A DNA stretch of 22,305 bases, taken from NCBI GenBank assembly GCA_037384885.1, contig JARRNO010000042.1, forward strand, positions 1 to 22,305, in the 5' to 3' direction. This stretch comes from JARRNO01 sp037384885 (GTDB lineage Bacteria; Acidobacteriota; UBA4820; DSQY01). Within the stretch, counting starts at the first letter, position 1. Every line of letters starts with the position of its first letter. Shown here one piece after another: positions 7,136 through 14,262 of this stretch. Position numbers and translations under genes: made by a program. Below the pieces are notes generated by a model. The model was not told the DNA's origin and did no database searches. It saw nothing but the letters and a program-made list of their open reading frames with translations.

Positions 7136-8661
7136 GGCGCCCCCCCTTGCTTGATCGCTTTGGCCCGGTCGCTCAGATAGCGGGCCAGCACCTGGCTTTC
7201 CTTTTGAGTTCCACTCCAAGAGGGCATGGCTGGATTCATCGCCTGGATGTTTTCGATGAGCGGGGCCAGTTCGTCCGGTCCCATTCCCTGAAGGGCGGGA
7301 AGGATCGGCCGGAAGGGTCCGTCCAGCGTGTGGCACATGCCGCAGTGCCTCTCCCAGACCGCCTTTCCCGCCATGGAAATGGGTGCGGTGGGTGCAAGCG
7401 ACTGTAAATAGGCCGCAACAGCGCGGGCTTCGGCGGTCGTCCCGCTGAAGGGGGGCATCCGGCCCCACATCAAATTCGTCCGCTGCACCAATTCCCCGGC
7501 GAATTGCGGGTCGAAATTTGCGAAAACCGTGGACAAGGGCCGGGGGCCGCCGGAGGCCAAGTGGCAACTCGAGCACGAAATCTCGAAGATGGCTTTACCA
7601 CTTTGGAGTTCGTTTTTCTTGTCGAGCTTATGATCCGGAACAAACCGGGCGGCTCCCAGGATACCCGCCTGCTTGATCTCTCCCTCCATGTGGACGGGGA
7701 TACTGTTCGAATAAATATAGGACGCGACAAGATAGGGGCTTCGAAGTTCCTCCCGCACCCACTCGGAAAGGCCGACGGCCGCCAGACCGAGGAACAGCAT
7801 GAAAAAGGCCAGGCCTTTTCGAAGCATCCTCGACTTCAGCCACGCGAGAAAGAGGCTGAACATGACCAAGAGCGCCACGACACCGACAAGGGCAAAGCCG
7901 AGAGGCTTGAGATTCGGGATTTGCACGAAAGCGGTCTTCTGCACCTTGGGAACGCGCACCAGGTACCACCAGCCGGCAAAGGGGAGAAGAACGGCCGGGA
8001 GCCAGAGCCATCGCGCCGCACGCTTCGCCACTTCCGCCCTCAAGGTCCGGTCGGGCTGGAATGCAACCGATACGAGCGCGAAAAGCCCGGCAAGCACCAG
8101 CGCCAGCAGGGTGCGAAAGACCATCGACGGCCACATGGTGGGATTGAAAAAGGCGACCCGGAGTCCGTGGTTGAGAAGCCAACGGCCGGGCGTTAACTGG
8201 AAGCTCAGGATTCCGTTGATCAGCACCAGGCTCATAAACGCGGCGATGACGTAGGTCCACCCCACCGCCATGTGCGTCCGCTGCGAAGTCTTGCCCCAGC
8301 TCGAGTAATAAACGAGGATGGAGAGGATCTCCACGAGGAAAAAGCACCACTCCATCGCCCACACCCAAACAAAAAGGTGAATCAGGGCGCTTGTGGCCTC
8401 GGGGCTGATCAGCCCGATCGTGAACCAGATACCCACGCCGGTCACTGCTCCGAAGACGAGGGTGAGGATCACGAAGATTTTGGAAAAGGACGACAGCCAC
8501 GCCTTCATGGGCTCATCGTCATGCCGGTGCGCGTCGCGCTCCATGAGCACAAGGAAGAACCCGCCGCCAACCGCAAACTGGGCGATAAAAACGTGGAATA
8601 CCGCAATAAAGGCGATGAGCCAGAACGAACCGAAAGGAACAAGCCAGACCGGGTAATTCAT
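7132..8661 (-). CDS. bd-like oxidase subunit I fused to two cytochrome c domains
   Basis: A 509-residue protein. Residues 1-330 are a CydA-like membrane domain; residues 350-509 hold two c-type heme sites, CSSCH at 363-367 and CGMCH at 440-444. MPPF (Met402) and MPSW (Met479) are likely axial ligands. Membrane ligands by position: His23 (CydA His19), Glu104 and Glu111 in WAMEWCFFLVEI (CydA Glu99/Glu107), and Glu304 in WVREELRSP (CydA Glu445). The CydA His186 position appears to be Arg183. No typical quinol-binding Q-loop was recognised. Known bd-superfamily groups with fused or associated cytochrome c (the OR-C type) have this look, so cytochrome c rather than quinol is the likely donor. The start is set by GAGGG before the ATG at 8661; an ATG at 8697 has a poorer site. 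Confidence 0.87.
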   Translation of the reverse strand: MNYPVWLVPFGSFWLIAFIAVFHVFIAQFAVGGGFFLVLMERDAHRHDDEPMKAWLSSFSKIFVILTLVFGAVTGVGIWFTIGLISPEATSALIHLFVWVWAMEWCFFLVEILSILVYYSSWGKTSQRTHMAVGWTYVIAAFMSLVLINGILSFQLTPGRWLLNHGLRVAFFNPTMWPSMVFRTLLALVLAGLFALVSVAFQPDRTLRAEVAKRAARWLWLPAVLLPFAGWWYLVRVPKVQKTAFVQIPNLKPLGFALVGVVALLVMFSLFLAWLKSRMLRKGLAFFMLFLGLAAVGLSEWVREELRSPYLVASYIYSNSIPVHMEGEIKQAGILGAARFVPDHKLDKKNELQSGKAIFEISCSSCHLASGGPRPLSTVFANFDPQFAGELVQRTNLMWGRMPPFSGTTAEARAVAAYLQSLAPTAPISMAGKAVWERHCGMCHTLDGPFRPILPALQGMGPDELAPLIENIQAMNPAMPSWSGTQKESQVLARYLSDRAKAIKQGGAP

Positions 8662-8732
8662 CGAGCCCTCGACGAACGGGCCGGTACCCGCCGGCATGGT
8701 CCATTCCAGTGCGGCGGGACCGGAGTTCCAGC

Positions 8733-8751
8733 GGCGCCGGCCGGCGGCGCC
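8733..8751 (-). repeat. GC-rich hairpin between dehydrogenase and oxidase genes
   Basis: Two GGCGCC arms at 8733-8738 and 8746-8751 frame a GGCCGGC loop that is itself nearly palindromic. Read leftward, it lies after the acyl-CoA dehydrogenase and before the oxidase operon. It could act as a pause or partial terminator, but no U-tract follows. Confidence 0.35.
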
Positions 8752-8760
8752 GGCATTAAG

Positions 8761-8779
8761 ACACCCTATTTCAGGGTGT
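8761..8779 (-). repeat. Hairpin spanning the acyl-CoA dehydrogenase stop codon
   Basis: ACACCCT at 8761-8767 and AGGGTGT at 8773-8779 form a 7-bp stem with a 5-base loop. The stop codon (CTA on the plus strand, 8766-8768) of the leftward dehydrogenase is inside it. No U-tract follows. It may protect the 3' end or contribute to termination together with the GC hairpin 10-30 bases further on. Confidence 0.4.
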
Positions 8780-9905
8780 TCTTGGCTACGACAAAGCGCT
8801 GAATCTGGTTGGTTCCTTCGTAAATCTGGGACAGCTTCGCGTCACGCATGATCTTCTCAACGATGTAATCGCGGGAATAGCCTTCCCCGCCCATGACCTG
8901 GACCGCGTCGGTGGCCACCTTCATCGCAACGTCGGTGGCGTAATACTTGGCCATAGCGGAATAGGTGCCCACCTCTTTATCCTGGTCTGTCAGCACGGCG
9001 GCGTTCCAAATGAGAAACCGCGCCGCCGTGATTTCAGTGAACATGTCGGCCAGCATGAAGCTGATCGCCTGGAAATTGGTGATGGGCTGCCCGAACTGCT
9101 TTCGGTTCATCGCCCACTTCTTGGCCGTTTCGTAGGCTTCCCTGGCCATTCCCACTGCGGCGGACCCCACGCCTGTCCGCGTGCGGTTAAATGTCTTCAT
9201 CGCAAGAACGAAGCCCATGCCCTCGCGACCAAGCATGTTTTCGGCAGGGACTTCCACATGGTCGAAGTTGATCTCGACCTGGCAGGAAGCCCGCTGCCCC
9301 ATCTTGGGCAGTTCCCGGCCGATGTTCACTCCGGGCGCGTTGCTGGGAATGACGATAGCCGACATACCGCGCGCGCCTCTATCTGGATCGGTGCTGCAGA
9401 AGACCGTCAGGAACATGGCCTGCTTGCCGTTGGTAATAAAGCGCTTGTTGCCGTTGATAATATACTTGTCGCCTTTCTTGACGGCAGTGGTTTTGATGGA
9501 GCCCGCGTCCGAACCTGCATCGGGTTCGGTCAGGCAGAACGCCGCCAGCCCGCGGTTTTCCACCAGCTCGCCGAAAATGCGCTTCTTCTGCTCGTCCGTC
9601 CCTCCGATAAGAAGGGGGGTCAGGGCGAGATTATTGGCGTCGATGCAGATTCCAATGCCGGAGCAGGCCGCGCCGAGTTCCTCGCTGGCGAGCGCGCCGT
9701 CGAAGGTGTTGTGACCCGCACCGCCGTATTGCACCGGAATGGCGCCATTGATGATCCCTTCATCGTAGGCTTTCTCTACGACCGGAAAGGGAAATTCGCA
9801 AGATTCGTCGTACTGCCGGGCCACGGGTCGGATTTCACGGTCCGCAAAGTCTCTCGTTTTCTCGATGAGCTGCTGCTGTTCCTTTGTAAGATCAAAACTG
9901 ACCAT
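8766..9905 (-). CDS. Acyl-CoA dehydrogenase
   Basis: A 379-residue FAD-dependent acyl-CoA dehydrogenase, the usual family length. It makes the 2,3-double bond in beta-oxidation and passes electrons to electron-transfer flavoprotein. Seen: signature 1 CLTEPDAGSD at 124-133, FITNG at 156-160, GQRASCQVEINFDHVEVP at 203-220, RKQFGQPI at 268-275, VQVMGGEGY at 335-343, and IYEGTNQIQR at 361-370 with catalytic Glu363 in the short/medium-chain position. The start is the ATG at 9905 with GAGGAGGGA upstream; an in-frame ATG 54 bases earlier lacks a site and adds a peptide foreign to the family. Butyryl/short-chain substrates fit best, but chain length is not certain. Same strand as the glutaryl-CoA dehydrogenase, 117 bases apart, probably one unit. 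Confidence 0.92.
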   Translation of the reverse strand: MVSFDLTKEQQQLIEKTRDFADREIRPVARQYDESCEFPFPVVEKAYDEGIINGAIPVQYGGAGHNTFDGALASEELGAACSGIGICIDANNLALTPLLIGGTDEQKKRIFGELVENRGLAAFCLTEPDAGSDAGSIKTTAVKKGDKYIINGNKRFITNGKQAMFLTVFCSTDPDRGARGMSAIVIPSNAPGVNIGRELPKMGQRASCQVEINFDHVEVPAENMLGREGMGFVLAMKTFNRTRTGVGSAAVGMAREAYETAKKWAMNRKQFGQPITNFQAISFMLADMFTEITAARFLIWNAAVLTDQDKEVGTYSAMAKYYATDVAMKVATDAVQVMGGEGYSRDYIVEKIMRDAKLSQIYEGTNQIQRFVVAKNTLK

Positions 9906-10022
9906 GCCTGTCCCTCCTCGATCAGCTCCCAGCATACACCGTGAACCCCCGCCGGACAAGAAGACGGTTCGTCGCCCGGGGACCAGGCGTGCTTGTTGCG
10001 CCCGGCTTGACGGCGCAGCGGT

Positions 10023-11210
10023 CTATTGCAGGTTGCCCGAACGAAACGCTTCAAATCCCGTGATATCAGCTCCTACAACCAGTTTGTGGATGTCGTGGGT
10101 GCCTTCATAGGTGTAGACGCTCTCCAGATTCTGCATATGCCGCATGGCGCTGTATTCGTCCAGAATGCCGTTGGCGCCTTCGATGTCGCGCGCCATGCGG
10201 GCGCATTCCCTGGCCATGGACACACAGTTCATTTTCGCAAGGCTGACCTGCGTGTGCTTCATGATTTCGCTGTCTTTCATGCAGCCGAGACGCCAGACGA
10301 GAAATTGGGCCTTCGTGATTTCGTTGAGCATCCAGACGAGCTTGTCCTGGACGAGCTGAAACCGGGCGATGGGGCCATCGAAAACAATGCGCTCTTTCGC
10401 GTAACGAAGGGCCTCGTCGTAACAGGCCATCGCGGCCCCCACAGATCCCCAGGCAATTCCATACCGTGCTTGGGTAAGGCAGGACAAAGGACCGCGCAGT
10501 CCCTGCACTCCCGGCAGACGGTTTTCCTCGGGGACACTCACGTCCTCCAGGATAAGCTCCGAGGTTACGGAGGCGCGCAGCGAGAGCTTTCCCTTCATCT
10601 CAGGCGCCGAGAAGCCCTCCATTCCCTTTTCCACGAGAAAACCCTGAACCCCGTTTTCCGTCTTGGCCCATACAACTGCTACATCGGCGAGGCTTCCGTT
10701 GGTAATCCACATTTTGGCGCCGTTCAGGATCCACCGGTTCCCGTCTTTGGAGGCACGGGTCTTCATGCTGCCCGGATCGCTTCCCGCATCGGGTTCGGTC
10801 AGGCCGAAACAACCGATCTTCTTACCGGAAGCCAGTTCCGGCAGCCATTTCGATCGCTGCTCCTCTGTTCCGTAAGCATAAATCGGGAACATGACAAGCG
10901 CCCCCTGAACCGACGCAAAAGACCGAACGGCGGAATCACCGCGTTCAAGTTCCTGCATAATCAGCCCATAGGCTACGTTGTCGAGGCCCGCACACTCGTA
11001 TTTTTCCGGCAAATTAGCGCCGAAAAGCCCGAGTTCCGCCATCTGCGGCACCAGGTCCATGGGGAAGGTCCCGGCTTGATAATGCCCCGCGATGACTGGC
11101 AGCACTTTATCTTCCACCCAGGACCGCACCGTGTCTCGAATCATCTTCTGTTCATCATTCAAAATATCGCCCAGCCGATAGTAGTCGGGCGCTTGGAATT
11201 TTGCCGGCAT
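10023..11210 (-). CDS. gcdH: Glutaryl-CoA dehydrogenase
   Basis: A 395-residue acyl-CoA dehydrogenase of the glutaryl-CoA type. The C-terminal TYEGTHDIHKLVVG at 367-380 is diagnostic, with Tyr368 and catalytic Glu369 (human Tyr369/Glu370). The glutarate-binding residues of the human enzyme are kept in ELERGDSAVRSFAS: Glu89, Arg96 and Ser100 (human Glu87, Arg94, Ser98). FGLTEPDAGSDPGSMKTRA at 135-153 is the family signature. The enzyme oxidises glutaryl-CoA to glutaconyl-CoA and, in decarboxylating forms, on to crotonyl-CoA. Anaerobic Deltaproteobacteria also have non-decarboxylating forms, and I cannot tell which this is. GAGAGGAAAG precedes the ATG. A TAGAAT -10-like box at 11277-11282 might start a transcript, but no -35 is seen. 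Confidence 0.93.
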   Translation of the reverse strand: MPAKFQAPDYYRLGDILNDEQKMIRDTVRSWVEDKVLPVIAGHYQAGTFPMDLVPQMAELGLFGANLPEKYECAGLDNVAYGLIMQELERGDSAVRSFASVQGALVMFPIYAYGTEEQRSKWLPELASGKKIGCFGLTEPDAGSDPGSMKTRASKDGNRWILNGAKMWITNGSLADVAVVWAKTENGVQGFLVEKGMEGFSAPEMKGKLSLRASVTSELILEDVSVPEENRLPGVQGLRGPLSCLTQARYGIAWGSVGAAMACYDEALRYAKERIVFDGPIARFQLVQDKLVWMLNEITKAQFLVWRLGCMKDSEIMKHTQVSLAKMNCVSMARECARMARDIEGANGILDEYSAMRHMQNLESVYTYEGTHDIHKLVVGADITGFEAFRSGNLQ

Positions 11211-11279
11211 GTTCGCTTTCCTCTCTCAATGTATTGCTGGATCGGGACGTGGATATCGCCGTGTACCACCGGAATGATT

Positions 11280-11900
11280 CTAGCACACACGCGTTGATGG
11301 CCGGCTTCGTGTTGAGGCACAACTTTCGCCGCCGATCTTTGTGGATATAGGATTTGGCACAAAAACGGGTTTCCGGGCGGCCTTGCGCGTTCCCAGCCCT
11401 TGCTCCAGCACCTTTTGGCCTTCTTTCGTCAAGGTCCAAAAACCCCATTTGCCGCTTTTCTCGGCCAACCCGTCATTTCGAAGAATCTGAAAGTACTGGC
11501 GGCCCGTCGCAGGGAAGGCGCGGCCCTGGGTTTCAAAGCACGCAGCGACGTGGTTCGCACTAACTTCCGGCACGCCTTGCAGGGCCCAGAATCCCATGTA
11601 GTTCAAAAAACGTTCCTTATGGCTCTTTTGGGATTTATTCTTCAGGAAGGCAGTCAACTGCTTGGCGTTGACTTGGGGAATCGCAGTCTTCCGGGAGGTG
11701 GTTTTCTCGCGCTTTGCAGAGGCGCCTTTCGCACGGCGCTTCACCGGGGGCATGGTGGCAGGCGACACCGCCGGGGCGGAATCACCTTCGATTTCCTTGG
11801 CGAACTTGCCCGTCGTAGCCTTTACGAAGGCTTTGTCACCTTCCACATCAAGTTCGAAGTCACCTCTCCGAATGTAAAACCGATACGTTTTCTCCGCCAT
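11280..11900 (-). CDS. Hypothetical protein with basic linker and winged-helix-like C-terminal region
   Basis: A 206-residue protein not recognised as a named family. Residues 1-38 (YRFYIRRGDFELDVEGDKAFV) form a small beta-rich module seen at the N-terminus of various uncharacterised archaeal and bacterial proteins. Residues 44-75 are a Lys/Arg/Ala/Pro-rich linker. Residues 76-168 are helical; the segment ILRNDGLAEKSGKWGFWTLT, followed by KEGQKVLEQG, has the helix-wing-helix look of winged-helix proteins, so DNA binding is possible. The tail is basic and low complexity. It has a near-perfect GGAGGAAATT ribosome binding site and a strong promoter, so it is surely expressed. It lies upstream of gcdH on the same strand, 69 bases away. 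A regulatory role is inference. Confidence 0.75.
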   Translation of the reverse strand: MAEKTYRFYIRRGDFELDVEGDKAFVKATTGKFAKEIEGDSAPAVSPATMPPVKRRAKGASAKREKTTSRKTAIPQVNAKQLTAFLKNKSQKSHKERFLNYMGFWALQGVPEVSANHVAACFETQGRAFPATGRQYFQILRNDGLAEKSGKWGFWTLTKEGQKVLEQGLGTRKAARKPVFVPNPISTKIGGESCASTRSRPSTRVC

Positions 11901-11942
11901 AATTTCCTCCGCTCTCGTACTTTATATATCGCCTCCAGACTA

Positions 11943-11971
11943 ACAATAAAATGTTCTCACACAATTGTCAA
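11943..11971 (-). promoter_or_regulatory. Strong sigma-70 promoter for the hypothetical gene
   Basis: On the minus strand, TTGACA at 11966-11971 is followed by a 17-base spacer and TATTGT at 11943-11948. The -35 is a perfect consensus and the spacer is ideal. It lies 42 bases upstream of the start codon at 11900 and is the best promoter in the window. Confidence 0.8.
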
Positions 11972-12103
11972 GGCTCTATAACGCCTATAATTTCAGTTTT
12001 CCCAGCCTCTTCTATTGATTTGCGCCCTCGAAGGCGCTTTCCGAATAACGCCGGGGATGGCTATTACCCTCATAGTTGTTCCGAATGAACTGCATACGAG
12101 TAC

Positions 12104-12133
12104 AAAAAACAGGCGGGGAAAGGTCCCCGCCTG
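12104..12133 (-). terminator. Rho-independent terminator after the Spy-like gene
   Basis: Read leftward: a perfect 10-bp stem CAGGCGGGGA / TCCCCGCCTG with a 4-base loop at 12110-12133, then six U residues (A tract at 12104-12109 on the plus strand). It lies 23 bases beyond the stop codon of the Spy-like gene. Confidence 0.93.
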
Positions 12134-12156
12134 AAAAGTAGCCAGATTTCAAAGGC

Positions 12157-12675
12157 CTAATTGGTGGGCGGGGCCGGAGGAGGATTGACACCCGTGCGCG
12201 GACAACCCATCATGCCGGGCCCCATTCCGCTGCCGCCGGGCCTCATCCCCCGACGGGGTCCTCTTCCCTCTCTGCGCCGGTGCATCCTGCGCTGGGCCAT
12301 GTCTTTCCTGAATTGCTTCCACTGCTCAGGCGTCAGGACCGATTTGACTTCCATCATGTGGCGAAACCGCTCTTTCATCATCCGGCTGCGCGCGGCGGAC
12401 ACCGCATCAATGGCATTGTCTACCGTCTTTTCGCTGGTCTGGGAGCTGGTCATTTGCTCCTTCAGCGCCAGCATTTTCTTCTTCAGGTCCGCGCGAAGAT
12501 CGATCATCCGCTCCTGGTGCTGATAGCGAAGCTTTTGAAGCTGTTCCACCTGGGACTTGTTGAGGTTCAGGTTCTCCCAGCCGCAAGATCCGCTCCGAGG
12601 CATCTGGGCGGCGACGGCCGCTCCACATGCCAAAAGGCCGGCCAGGCTTGTCATCACAAGAATTTTCTTCGTCAT
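12157..12675 (-). CDS. Spy/ZraP-like periplasmic protein (LTxxQ family)
   Basis: A 172-residue exported helical protein. The N-terminus is a signal peptide with two possible readings: a lipobox LLAC with Cys17, or cleavage after AVA at about 23. Residues 38-130 are long charged helices, with LTPEQWKQFRKDM at 114-126 carrying the LTxxQ motif of the Spy/CpxP/ZraP group, periplasmic chaperones or metal-binding stress proteins. The C-terminal tail (130-172) is very rich in Arg, Gly, Met and Pro (GMGPGMMGCPR), a possible metal-binding tail. The ATG at 12675 is chosen for GAGGAGGT seven bases upstream; an in-frame ATG 27 bases earlier has none. Single-gene transcript, ended by the terminator at 12104-12133. 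It is divergent from the MscS gene, which suggests a shared envelope-stress context. Confidence 0.85.
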   Translation of the reverse strand: MTKKILVMTSLAGLLACGAAVAAQMPRSGSCGWENLNLNKSQVEQLQKLRYQHQERMIDLRADLKKKMLALKEQMTSSQTSEKTVDNAIDAVSAARSRMMKERFRHMMEVKSVLTPEQWKQFRKDMAQRRMHRRREGRGPRRGMRPGGSGMGPGMMGCPRTGVNPPPAPPTN

Positions 12676-12818
12676 TTTTACCTCCTCAAGGCTAATAGAC
12701 AACAGTTGGCAGTGGATAGTTTAATGACCGATATCCATTGCCGGGACTTCCCGGCGCAGAGTTCGCCCGGCATGGACTGACTGGACCTTCTTCGAAGCTC
12801 TCCCGGATTGCTTCATGC

Positions 12819-12841
12819 CTTGACTGTCTGGTAGAGTCAAG
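12819..12841 (+). promoter_or_regulatory. Inverted repeat overlapping a -35-like box upstream of mscS gene
   Basis: CTTGACT at 12819-12825 and AGTCAAG at 12835-12841 form a perfect 7-bp inverted repeat with a 9-base gap. The left arm contains TTGACT, a good -35 box. An 18-base spacer leads to CAAGAT at 12844-12849, a weak -10. The repeat could be an operator between the divergent Spy-like and MscS genes. Confidence 0.4.
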
Positions 12842-12886
12842 TTCAAGATGATGGATTCAACGATGAACTGAAAAGGAGAGCCAGGG

Positions 12887-14089
12887 ATGAGCCTACTGAA
12901 TGCTTCTCTCGTGATGGGACCGGCCGGTTCCGGGGCCGGCGCGGGACGGCAGGGCTGGGGCCTTGAGTTTTTCAAGGCAGTGTTTCTCGGCAATACGCTC
13001 GAGGTGTGGCTGACAGGGCTGGGCATCGCTCTGGCCGTACTATTCGGGCTTTACATCGTACGGGCCGTCATCACCAACCGCCTTTCCAAATGGGCCGCCA
13101 AGACGGATACGCATTTGGACGATGCGGTGATTTACCTGGCGAAGCGGACACGCTTTCTTTTCCTGCTGCTTGTCTCGCTTTACTGCGGCTCCTTGACTCT
13201 GAAGTTCCAGGCACCCGCGCCAGATATCATCCGCAAGATCGCCGTGCTGGCCGTCCTTCTGCAAGGCGCGTTCTGGGCCAACGCCCTCATCAGCTATTGG
13301 TTGAACCGCTATAAGGAAAAGAGCGCCGATACGGACCCTGCCAGCATCACCTCTATGGCCGCTTTGGAATGGGTCGGCCGGATCGGGCTCTGGGCACTGA
13401 TTCTCTTGCTGGCTCTGGACAATCTTGGCATCGACATCACCGCCCTCATCACCGGCCTGGGAATCAGCGGCGTTGCCGTTGCTCTTGCCGTCCAGAACGT
13501 TCTCAAGGATCTGCTGGCGTCTCTTTCGATCATTCTCGACAAACCTTTTCTCGTAGGTGACTTCATCATCGTCGGCGACTACATGGGCACGGTGGAGCAT
13601 GTGGGGATCAGGACCACGCGTGTCAAGAGCCTGACTGGAGAGCAGTTGGTCTTTTCCAACACAGACTTGGTCAGCAGCCGCATCCGGAACTACAAGCGAA
13701 TGCAGGAGCGCCGCATTCTCTTCAGCGTGGGCGTTACCTATGACACCCCTCACGACAAGCTCAAGCGAATTCCGGACATCATCCGGGAAGTCATGGCCTC
13801 GCAAGAGAACGCCAGGATCGATCGAACGAATTTCAAGGAATTCGGAGCTTTTTCTTTGAATTTCGAAACCGTGTACTACGTCAAAGTGCCCGATTACAAT
13901 GTCTACATGGATACGCAGGAAGCCGTTAATCTCGCCCTCTTCAAGCGGTTCGAAGAGGAAGGCATCGAATTCGCCTTCCCCAGCCAAACCATATACGGAT
14001 ACGACATGGGCAAAGGTCCGGGCACGGAAAATAACACGTCGGTATCTTCCGGGAGAAAAGGGCAGCGGGCGCCAGAGACAAGCTCGTAA
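12887..14089 (+). CDS. Mechanosensitive ion channel, MscS family
   Basis: A 400-residue small-conductance mechanosensitive channel that opens under membrane tension on osmotic downshock. Five hydrophobic helices are seen near 41-62, 87-106, 116-138, 163-181 and 186-208. The last is the pore-lining helix, with the Gly/Ala-rich GLGISGVAVALAVQNVLKDL. The MscS beta domain follows: DKPFLVGDFIIVGDYMGTVEHVGIRTTRV, then GEQLVFSNTDLVSSRIRNYKR. The alpha-beta domain ends with EGIEFAFPSQTIY. A hydrophilic low-complexity tail of about 25 residues follows. AGGAGAG lies before the ATG. With two extra helices compared with E. coli MscS, it belongs to the mid-sized group. Confidence 0.92.
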   Translation: MSLLNASLVMGPAGSGAGAGRQGWGLEFFKAVFLGNTLEVWLTGLGIALAVLFGLYIVRAVITNRLSKWAAKTDTHLDDAVIYLAKRTRFLFLLLVSLYCGSLTLKFQAPAPDIIRKIAVLAVLLQGAFWANALISYWLNRYKEKSADTDPASITSMAALEWVGRIGLWALILLLALDNLGIDITALITGLGISGVAVALAVQNVLKDLLASLSIILDKPFLVGDFIIVGDYMGTVEHVGIRTTRVKSLTGEQLVFSNTDLVSSRIRNYKRMQERRILFSVGVTYDTPHDKLKRIPDIIREVMASQENARIDRTNFKEFGAFSLNFETVYYVKVPDYNVYMDTQEAVNLALFKRFEEEGIEFAFPSQTIYGYDMGKGPGTENNTSVSSGRKGQRAPETSS

Positions 14090-14262
14090 TGGTTCCGGCA
14101 GCCCAGACTGGGTGCTTTGACGTGTGATCTCCCACCCCGCTCTGACGCGGTTGACCCCCTTCAACCGGCGCGCTAAGATTCTGAACCGGGGGGCCGCAGC
14201 CGGTTCGACTGCGGAGATGATCCGGCCGGACACGACCGCTCGATTGAAAAGGAGCTCACTTC

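Noticed and set aside
7136..7576. N-terminal extension of oxidase subunit II
   Set aside because: The extra 147 codons are read out of frame through the cytochrome c part of subunit I; the coupled ATG at 7135 gives a normal membrane start.
10026..11297. Long plus-strand open frame (423 codons) opposite glutaryl-CoA dehydrogenase
   Set aside because: It is the antisense shadow of a clearly conserved GC-rich gene, with no ribosome binding site and no recognisable domain.
13040..14233. Long minus-strand open frame (397 codons) opposite the MscS gene
   Set aside because: The sense strand has a complete MscS family protein; the antisense translation has no domain and no start signal.
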